From Verrucomicrobiota bacterium (GTDB lineage: Bacteria; Verrucomicrobiota; Verrucomicrobiia; Chthoniobacterales; UBA10450), in the NCBI GenBank assembly GCA_003218135.1, contig QHNQ01000016.1, positions 1 through 35,172 on the forward strand: 35,172 nt of DNA, read 5' to 3'. The notes beneath the pieces were generated by a model. It saw only the letters and a list, made by a program, of their open reading frames with translations, made no database searches and was not told where the DNA came from. Each line of letters begins with the position of its first letter. The stretch's first letter is position 1. Position numbers and translations under genes: made by a program. This document shows positions 8,895 to 16,677 of the stretch, piece by piece.

Positions 8895-11600
8895 GTGACT
8901 AACGAGCGCGCGGGTGACGTCGCATACGCGACTTCGCGTGAGTTTTCCGGCGGACAGAAAGTTTTTGGCCGTTACACGCTGGTCAAGGTCCTCGGGCGAG
9001 GCGGAATGGGAATAGTCTGGCTTGCGCGCGACGAAGAACTGGAGCGCGATGTCGCGCTCAAATTTCTTCCCGACTTGATGATTCACGATCGTGCCGCGTT
9101 CGACCAGCTCAGGCGCGAGACAAAACGTTGCCTCGAACTGACACATCCGCACATCGTTCGGATACACGACTTCGTGCATGACGAACGCTCCGGCGGCATT
9201 TCGATGGAGTACATCGATGGAGAAACATTATCGAACCTCCGGGCTGAAAAAGAGCGACGGGTCTTCGAGCCGGATGAGATCGCTATCTGGATGAGTCAGC
9301 TTTGTGACGCACTCGATTATGCGCACACGCGCGCGAACGTCATCCATTGTGACTTGAAGCCCGCAAACCTGATGGTCAATCAACGCGGCAATCTAAAGAT
9401 ATCGGACTTTGGTATAGCGCGCAGTCTGGGCGATTCAGTGAGCAGGTTAACCGTGGAGCAAGGCCGCAGCGGCACGCTCGTTTATATGAGCCCACAACAA
9501 CTCAATGGCGAGCGCTCCACGCACCTGGACGATATCTACTCGCTAGGCGCGAGCATCTATGAACTGCTTACGAGTAAGCCGCCATTCTATTCGGGGAACA
9601 TCGATCGGCAGATTTGCGAGCGAGTTGCTCCTTCGATGACGGAGCGGCGCAAAGAATTGGACATCGAGCCAGCATTGGTTTCCCAAGTTTGGGAAGACAC
9701 GGTCGCAGCATGTCTGGCAAAGGATCCGTCACGGCGTCCGCAATCGGCCGCAGAGATTGCGGAGCGGCTGCAGCTTGCCGCAGGGCAGACAAGAACAACA
9801 AGGAGGGTCCTTGGCAAGCGCTCAAGCAGGAAAGCTCTGCTTATCGGTGGTATGGCGGCTCTCTCGATACTCGTGCTCGCTGGCTTGTACTTCGGAGCAT
9901 TGAAGCAGCAAGCCAAACCTGTGTCACAAGCGGCGGCGATTCCGGTAAAATCAATCGCCGTGCTCCCATTTGAAAACTTGAGCACGGATCAGGCGAACGC
10001 CTTCTTCGCTGATGGTGTCCAAGACGAAATCCTTACCGACCTCGCTAAGGTCGCCGACCTGAAAGTAATTAGCCGAACAAGCGTGATGCAATACAAGAAT
10101 GCGGCAACACGCAACCTTCGCGAGATCGCCCAGCAACTTGGCGTCGCGCATGTACTCGAAGGAAGTGTGCAACGAGCCGGGAAGCGTGTGCGTGTGAGCG
10201 CACAGCTGATTGATGCTAGAACCGACGCCCACCTTTGGGCGGAGCATTACGACCGCGATTTAGCTGACGTCTTCGCCATACAAAGCGAAATCGCCAAGGC
10301 GATCGCCGATCAGCTACAAGCCAAAATTTCTCCAAGCGAAAAGGCGGCAATCGAGAAGGCGCCCACCACTGACCTCGCGGCTTTCGACCTTTACGAGCGT
10401 GCCAAAGCTCTTTGGGCCGACGTCACGGATCCACTCCACGCGAAGCAGAAGCTTCCGCAAGCGGCCCAACTACTCGATGAAGCTGTCGCCCGGGATCCGC
10501 AGTTTCTGCTTGCCTGGTGCCTGCTCTCCAGAGTGCATGGCGCTCTCTATTGGACGGGGCATGACCACACCCCGGCCCGTCTCGATCTGGCTAACGCGGC
10601 AGTACAAACCGCGTTGCGTTTTCAGCCGGAGGCCGGCGAAGCTCATCGCGCGCTGGCGACCTACTACTACTATGGCTTCCGCGACTACGCACGGGCTCGC
10701 AGCGAGCTGGCTATCGCCAGACGCAGCCTACCGAACGATGCCGAAGTATTCCTTTACACAGGCTTAATCGATCGCCGAGAAGGACATTGGGAAGACTCGA
10801 CGCGCAACATCGAGCGCGCGCTTGAGCTGGATCCGCGCAACCTTTTTATTCTCCAGCAACTCGCGGTGACTTACCAGTCACAGCGTCGCTATGCGGACGA
10901 AGCCCGAACTTACGATCGAGCACTGAGTATTATGCCAGGCGACCAATACACTCGCATACTTCGGGCGCTAGTTGAGTTGGACTGGCGGGCGGACATTAAA
11001 CCTTTTCAGAACACGCTGGCCACGTTGGTTGCTCAAAATCCCAGCGCCGCACCGGATGTGGATAGCCCTCTTTATGCTCTCTGCGAACGGACTGCCGCCG
11101 CGGGCGCGCGCGCGCTGACAAACTACCCGCGTGATGGTGTGACCACCGACTACGGCCTCAACTGTCCGCGCGCCTATTGGGAGGGTGTCGTCGCCCGTTG
11201 GCAGGGTGACTCAGCGAAAGCGCAATCTGCGTTTATCGCCGCTCGGAGCGAACTCGAAAAGATTTTGGCGAAGGAACCCGACTTCGCGGCCGCTATCAGC
11301 CTTTTGGGAGTGATCGATGCTGGTCTTGGACGCAAGGAACAGGCACTGCAGGAAGGACGGCGCGCCTGCGGATTGCTGCCCATTTCCAAGGACGCCATTA
11401 CCGGCATGGCTTTAGCTGTTAACTTGGCGCAAATTTATACCTGGGCCGGTGAAAGAGATCCGGCCATCGAACAGATCGCCGCGGTGGAGCGCATGCCTAA
11501 CGAGCTTAGCTACGGCCTTCTCAAGCTTCATCCTTATTGGGACCCTCTGCGGGGCGATCCGCGCTTCGAGAAAATTGTCGCTTCGCTCGGACCGAAGTAG
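8895..11600 (+). CDS. Ser/Thr protein kinase with TM, TolB-like N-domain and TPR region (paralogue 2)
   Basis: 901 aa, GTG start; same architecture as paralogue 1, including HCDLKPAN and SDFGIA. Confidence 0.9.
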   Translation: MTNERAGDVAYATSREFSGGQKVFGRYTLVKVLGRGGMGIVWLARDEELERDVALKFLPDLMIHDRAAFDQLRRETKRCLELTHPHIVRIHDFVHDERSGGISMEYIDGETLSNLRAEKERRVFEPDEIAIWMSQLCDALDYAHTRANVIHCDLKPANLMVNQRGNLKISDFGIARSLGDSVSRLTVEQGRSGTLVYMSPQQLNGERSTHLDDIYSLGASIYELLTSKPPFYSGNIDRQICERVAPSMTERRKELDIEPALVSQVWEDTVAACLAKDPSRRPQSAAEIAERLQLAAGQTRTTRRVLGKRSSRKALLIGGMAALSILVLAGLYFGALKQQAKPVSQAAAIPVKSIAVLPFENLSTDQANAFFADGVQDEILTDLAKVADLKVISRTSVMQYKNAATRNLREIAQQLGVAHVLEGSVQRAGKRVRVSAQLIDARTDAHLWAEHYDRDLADVFAIQSEIAKAIADQLQAKISPSEKAAIEKAPTTDLAAFDLYERAKALWADVTDPLHAKQKLPQAAQLLDEAVARDPQFLLAWCLLSRVHGALYWTGHDHTPARLDLANAAVQTALRFQPEAGEAHRALATYYYYGFRDYARARSELAIARRSLPNDAEVFLYTGLIDRREGHWEDSTRNIERALELDPRNLFILQQLAVTYQSQRRYADEARTYDRALSIMPGDQYTRILRALVELDWRADIKPFQNTLATLVAQNPSAAPDVDSPLYALCERTAAAGARALTNYPRDGVTTDYGLNCPRAYWEGVVARWQGDSAKAQSAFIAARSELEKILAKEPDFAAAISLLGVIDAGLGRKEQALQEGRRACGLLPISKDAITGMALAVNLAQIYTWAGERDPAIEQIAAVERMPNELSYGLLKLHPYWDPLRGDPRFEKIVASLGPK

Positions 11601-11815
11601 CAGGAAGACCGACTCCCGCTACATAAAGCACGGACTTGTGGATGCCATCTATCCCGAGATCTTTTTCGATTACGGTGTCCTTCAGTGCGGCAGTGCAAAA
11701 TGGCGCGAGACCCAGCCAAGTCGCCACGAGACAGAATGTTTGGCAGAAATGACCGGCATCGAGAAGCACCACCCGATACGCGGACCTGAACAACGTTAGA
11801 AATGGAGTCTTCTAG
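11600..11815 (-). pseudogene. C-terminal fragment of a SagB/ThcOx-type (nitroreductase-fold) dehydrogenase
   Basis: Minus frame reads TPFLTLFRSAYRVVLLDAGHFCQTFCLVATWLGLAPFCTAALKDTVIEKDLGIDGIHKSVLYVAGVG; YR..LLDAGH...L.A..LGL....G/A...L.ID...VLYV.GVG is the SagB C-terminal pattern; an in-frame stop lies just upstream and no N-terminal half is present. Confidence 0.65.
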
Positions 11816-11856
11816 CTTTTAGCTTCCCACCTTGATGATGTATACTTGGATTCAAA

Positions 11857-14568
11857 GTGAGTAACCAACACGCAAGCGATGTCGTAAGCGCGACTTCGCG
11901 TGAGTTTACCGGCGGCCAAAAAGTTTTTGGCCGCTACACGCTAATCAAGGTCCTGGGGCGAGGTGGAATGGGGATTGTCTGGCTGGCGCACGATGACGAG
12001 CTGGAGCGCAATGTCGCGCTGAAATTTCTTCCCGATTTGATGATCCAGGATCGTGCGCTGTTGGATCAACTTAAACATGAGACGAAGCGCTGTCTGGAAT
12101 TGACGCATCTGCACATCGTTCGGATTCACGACTTCGTACATGACGAACACTCGGGCGGCATTGCCATGGAGTACATCGATGGAGAAACGCTATCGAACTT
12201 GCGAGCTGAGAAAGAGCGAAGGGTCTTCGAGCCAGATGAGATAACTACTTGGATGAGTCAACTCTGTGACGCACTCGATTACGCGCACAACCACGCGAAG
12301 GTCATCCATTGTGACTTGAAACCCGCAAACCTGATTGTCAATCAACGCGGCGATCTGAAGATCTCGGATTTTGGCATAGCGCGCAGTCTCACTGATTCAG
12401 TCAGCCGGCTAACCGCGGAACAGGGCCGAAGTGGCACGCTCGTGTATATGAGCCCACAACAGTTGAGCGGTGAGCGTTGTACGCACCTCGACGACATCTA
12501 CTCGTTAGGCGCGAGCATCTATGAATTGCTCACCAGCAAGCCGCCGTTCTATTCGGGGAATATCGACCGGCAAATTTGTGAGCGAGTCCCTCCCTCGATG
12601 ACCGCTCGGCGGAAAGAATTCGATATGGAGCCAGCGTTCGTCTCACAGATTTGGGAGAAAGCGGTCGCGGCTTGCCTTGCAAAAGATCCCTCGCAACGTC
12701 CGCAATCGGCAGCAGAGGTTGCGCAGCGGCTGCAGCTTGCCCCAAGGCCGACAAGAACAGGCACGGCTCCTGGCAAAGTCTCGAAGAAAGGTCTGCTTGT
12801 CGGTTGCATCGCAGCGCTCTTTCTTCTCGTGCTAGCTGGCTGGTACTTCGAACCGTTTAAGCGGCAAACCAACCCATTACCGCAGGCGGCGGCGATTCCC
12901 GAAAAATCGATCGCGGTCTTACCCTTTGAAAACCGAAGCGAAGAAAAAGCGAACGCCTACTTCGCCGACGGCATTCAGGACGAGATCCTAACGCGCTTAT
13001 CGAAGATCGCGGATCTGAAGGTAATCTCGCGTACATCGACACAGCATTACAAAAGTACGCCGGAAAATCTGCCCGATATCGCGAAGCAACTCGGGGTCGC
13101 TCATATCTTGGAAGGCAGCGTACAGAAGAGTGGCGACGCCGTGCGTGTCAATGTGCAGTTGATCAAAGCAGCCACCGATTCACATCTTTGGGCGGACACC
13201 TTTGATCGCAAACTAACTGACATCTTTTCTGTTGAAAGTGACGTGGCCAAAGCGGTCGCCGACCAACTGCGCGCGAAACTCACGGGTCGGGAAGAGGAAG
13301 AGATCGCCGCCAAACCGACGGACAATCCTGAAGCTTACGATGCCTACCTGCGTGGGCTGGCTTATACACTGAAAACTGCCGACACACCCGCCAACGCCCT
13401 TGGCGCGCAGAAATATCTAAAAGAAGCAGTGCACTTGGACCCTAAGTTCGCTCTTGGTTGGGCGCTGCTGTCATACGTTGATGCGGCCGGCTACCGCAAC
13501 CAGGCTCTTCAACCAACGATCGCCCTCCGTGAAGATGCACGGCAGGCAGCCGAAACCGCCCTCATTCTTCAACCCAATCTCGGCGAGGCACTGCATGCCA
13601 AGGGATATTACCACTACGCTTGCCTGAAGGATTACGACACTGCGCTGCGTTACTTTGAGCAGGCACGCCAGCTCCTGCCCAATAGCAGCCGGACTCTTGA
13701 GTCACTGGCCTTTCTTGAGCGGAGGCGAGGTCAGTGGGACCGGAGCGAGTCGTACTTCAACGAAGCCGAGCGGCTCGACCCTCGCAACCTTCACCTACTC
13801 ACCCAGCACGCGGTTACCTTTATTCAGCATCGTCGCTTACCCGAAGCACTGCGAAAGCTTGATCAGGTTCTAGATATTACGCCAGATGATCCTGATACCC
13901 TCTCGCAAAAGGCGGCTATCGCACAAGCTCAAGGCAATCTTTCGCGTGCCGCACTACTACTCGCTCCGCTCCACCCGTCTGCCGATAACCCCTACGTCTT
14001 GGAAACGCAAGTTTACCAAGCGATCCTGGAGCGCCACACCGCGCCTATGATCGTTCGACTCAAGGAAATATTAGCTAACCCTGAACCAACGTTAGGCTAT
14101 ATCAATGGCGAACTGCGCTTTTGGTTAGGCTGGGCGGAAGAAGTCGCCGGCGACCATTCCGCCGCCGAAGAAAGTTGGCGCCAAGCGCGCAGCGAACTGG
14201 AACCTTTCCTCAAAGAACAGCCGGAGAATTCTTACCTAATTGGAGATCTCGCGCTCGTCAGTATGGGTCTCCGTGACAAAGCCGCCGCGTTGGCTCTGTC
14301 GGAGCGGGCTATGGCCGCGAATCCGATCGAGAAAGACCCTTTGACTGGTCCTTCGTCGCTCGAGATCCTCGCCCGGGTGGCGGCGCAGATAGGAGAGCCC
14401 AACCGCTCTATCGCGGCTATACAGAAATTACTCTCGATCCCGTACGCGGGTCCATTCACTAGCAACATGCCACTTACTCCAGCGCTGCTCCGGCTCGATC
14501 CGATGTTCGATCGGCTCCGGAATGATCCGCGTTTCCAAAAACTCGTCGCTTCGCCCGCGCCGAGGTGA
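11857..14568 (+). CDS. Ser/Thr protein kinase with TM, TolB-like N-domain and TPR region (paralogue 3)
   Basis: 903 aa, GTG start; LGRGGMGIVW, HCDLKPAN, SDFGIA, TM, SIAVLPFENRSEEKANAYFADGIQDEIL, TPR. Confidence 0.9.
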   Translation: MSNQHASDVVSATSREFTGGQKVFGRYTLIKVLGRGGMGIVWLAHDDELERNVALKFLPDLMIQDRALLDQLKHETKRCLELTHLHIVRIHDFVHDEHSGGIAMEYIDGETLSNLRAEKERRVFEPDEITTWMSQLCDALDYAHNHAKVIHCDLKPANLIVNQRGDLKISDFGIARSLTDSVSRLTAEQGRSGTLVYMSPQQLSGERCTHLDDIYSLGASIYELLTSKPPFYSGNIDRQICERVPPSMTARRKEFDMEPAFVSQIWEKAVAACLAKDPSQRPQSAAEVAQRLQLAPRPTRTGTAPGKVSKKGLLVGCIAALFLLVLAGWYFEPFKRQTNPLPQAAAIPEKSIAVLPFENRSEEKANAYFADGIQDEILTRLSKIADLKVISRTSTQHYKSTPENLPDIAKQLGVAHILEGSVQKSGDAVRVNVQLIKAATDSHLWADTFDRKLTDIFSVESDVAKAVADQLRAKLTGREEEEIAAKPTDNPEAYDAYLRGLAYTLKTADTPANALGAQKYLKEAVHLDPKFALGWALLSYVDAAGYRNQALQPTIALREDARQAAETALILQPNLGEALHAKGYYHYACLKDYDTALRYFEQARQLLPNSSRTLESLAFLERRRGQWDRSESYFNEAERLDPRNLHLLTQHAVTFIQHRRLPEALRKLDQVLDITPDDPDTLSQKAAIAQAQGNLSRAALLLAPLHPSADNPYVLETQVYQAILERHTAPMIVRLKEILANPEPTLGYINGELRFWLGWAEEVAGDHSAAEESWRQARSELEPFLKEQPENSYLIGDLALVSMGLRDKAAALALSERAMAANPIEKDPLTGPSSLEILARVAAQIGEPNRSIAAIQKLLSIPYAGPFTSNMPLTPALLRLDPMFDRLRNDPRFQKLVASPAPR

Positions 14569-14690
14569 TCCCGCCCCGATTGTAATTCGTCAACACGAGA
14601 ACCCGTGGAGGCTATGGGTCTAAGCCGGTCCCGGATAGTTCTCACGCGCCAGCCGATTCGGAAATGCCGAATTCCATCAATACTTCTTAG

Positions 14691-14788
14691 GCGATCCTGG
14701 CGGTGACGGTGGCGGTCCTGGCGGTGACGGTGGCGGTCCTGGCGGTGACGGTGGCGGTCCTGGCGGTGACGGTGGCGGTCCTGGCGGT
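14691..14788. repeat. 21-bp tandem repeat (ggcggtgacggtggcggtcct), about 4.5 copies
   Basis: ggtgacggt recurs at 14702, 14723, 14744 and 14765 with exact 21-bp spacing. Confidence 0.95.
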
Positions 14789-14955
14789 ATTGTATTTTGT
14801 GTCATACACAAGATGTGACTTATCCTCTACGTTAATGTCAAGCCTCCTTTTAGGTTTAACTAAGATAGCGACGGAGGAGACGGGGTGGAGGACGTAGGCG
14901 ATGGATGCTGAAACGATCGTGGGTGCGAGCGCATTCCTCATTATTTTTGTTCATT

Positions 14956-15219
14956 CTAGCTCCCCTCGCTCTTGTTTATGCTCTCGTGTTTGGATGCTTC
15001 AGGCAATCCTCTTTCGTTTGCAATCGTTTTATACCAATCCGAAACCGCCAAACTCAACCTGTGGATGCCGTCGCATTTTCCATTAGTTACCGAATCTATC
15101 ACTCGGCTTGCGGCCTCTGCTAATCGCGTTCCAGACTGTCGGAACTCTACGCATAATCTGGCAAAGTATTCTTTGTCGCACTTAGCGTCGAACATATCGG
15201 AAAAACTCCACTTTTTCAT
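14956..15219 (-). CDS. Hypothetical small protein
   Basis: 87 aa MKKWSFSDMFDAKCDKEYFARLCVEFRQSGTRLAEAASRVIDS...; balanced composition; no homology recognised; competing ORFs on the other strand. Confidence 0.3.
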   Translation of the reverse strand: MKKWSFSDMFDAKCDKEYFARLCVEFRQSGTRLAEAASRVIDSVTNGKCDGIHRLSLAVSDWYKTIANERGLPEASKHESINKSEGS

Positions 15220-15542
15220 CTTAATGGCTTATCGAACATTTTATCGTTCCAATCGTCGGTTTCTTCGCTTCCGAGGGCTGCCGCAATCATAAGGTGACCT
15301 GAGGGAAGGTAACGAGCATTACCGCTGTTTTTCGAACAAATCTTTTTCCGCTTTGCCTTCTTACGAGATAATTACGGCTGCGCTTCGCAATGAAGTGCAG
15401 AAACAGTTCAACAGTTCTCCACGCGAAAATGTTCTCTCCGATGCTCAAACCTTGGTTCCAAGGCACACACACGCGGCGCCATCCAACAATTGACCATGCT
15501 GATTCCAAAGAATCGAACTACATGTTTGCCGATTATCATCCG

Positions 15543-16361
15543 CTAGGTTTCCCTCGGTCCACGATGTTTTCTTGCGAACGGATGCGCGAGCGGTTTTTTG
15601 TCTTTGGCAGTCCGCATGTAATCTTTCTGCCAGCCTTGTGCAATCACCTCTGGGTTCCCCTTTTCGAGCCCTGAGAGAAACCGATCCCTGCTGGCAGACC
15701 ATTCTCGAAATTTTTTTTTCAATTTCCGGTCGGCTTCCAACATACGAAATTCGCCACGAAACATCTCAAGCACACCTCTTTGAATTGGAAAGAATAGGCA
15801 AATCGGTTCTCTCAGCGCGAATTCGACCGTGCATGCTCTCGTAAAGCGCCAGTTCATCGTGAATGTTGAATGAGCCCAGTCTGTTTCAATAATGCCATCT
15901 AGCGCTACGATCCCGTCTTTGGCGCTGTTTGTGGGACCACGAACCATCAGATTCCAACCAGCGGGTGTCTTGAACAGGAATGGAATTTGAAAAGTTAGCA
16001 CTCCTTCACCGAAGTGAGAATGGCAGTGCAGGCGGCCATCCCCGTATAGGCTTTCGACGTACAAGCCTTCCGGTCTCGACGTGCCATCCCAACTCGCGCG
16101 GACGTGATGTGTAGATAGAATTTCCCAACCGTATTGGTTCGCGATGACTAACGGAAGGCATCGATAGGGAAACTTTTTATTTGCATCTTCCATCCACCTG
16201 CGTTCGCGGGGCGCAGGGCGTACTGGGGCGGAGTCCCCCTCATATATCTGATAGGCGATCAATTTGTGGCGTGATTCCGTCGGAGGAGCTTCTCCCTTAG
16301 GCCTTAAAGCTGTTTTCATGCCGACGCCCTGGGATATCTTAACGGAGTTTTGATGCAGCAA
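15543..16361 (-). CDS. DUF6065-like protein
   Basis: 272 aa; LIAYQIYEGDSAPVRPAPRERRWMEDANKKFPYRCLPLVIANQYGWEIL... and NWRFTR...FALREPICLFFPIQRG resemble DUF6065; start may be the internal Met (MKTALRPKG...). Confidence 0.6.
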   Translation of the reverse strand: MLHQNSVKISQGVGMKTALRPKGEAPPTESRHKLIAYQIYEGDSAPVRPAPRERRWMEDANKKFPYRCLPLVIANQYGWEILSTHHVRASWDGTSRPEGLYVESLYGDGRLHCHSHFGEGVLTFQIPFLFKTPAGWNLMVRGPTNSAKDGIVALDGIIETDWAHSTFTMNWRFTRACTVEFALREPICLFFPIQRGVLEMFRGEFRMLEADRKLKKKFREWSASRDRFLSGLEKGNPEVIAQGWQKDYMRTAKDKKPLAHPFARKHRGPRET

Positions 16362-16677
16362 GCTAACATTAGCTACTAAATGGCTTCCTCAAGTCGAAGT
16401 ACAGCTGCGACTACTGTAATGCAGGTGAGGGGCGCAGCCGATGCCAACAACGGGCAGACAAAAGGTTTGGTTAAGGCGGTTGGCACGGCAGAGAGTGACG
16501 TTACCGAAGAGTCGCACTGTTAGTCAACGTTGAATCCAAGCAAATTTCGACAAGCATTAGCCAACGCAAATTTCACGAATTATCGAACCGCAAATGAGCA
16601 GCAGCAGCTAAGCTCAACGGTATTTACTTGAGCCTGCACGTGAGCGGATGGTAAACAACTTTGGAGACGTGAAGACA

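Noticed and set aside
8559-9179. 206-aa minus-strand ORF across the kinase 2 start
   Set aside because: Antisense to a strongly supported kinase; a related shadow ORF occurs antisense to kinase 1 because of the duplication
14703-14897. TVAVLAV heptapeptide-repeat ORF from the 21-bp array
   Set aside because: All three frames of the repeat are open on this strand, so the ORF is a by-product of repeat structure; no other coding evidence
15287-15508. 73-aa minus-strand ORF downstream of the DUF6065-like gene
   Set aside because: Composition not protein-like and overlapping alternative ORFs; no recognisable motif
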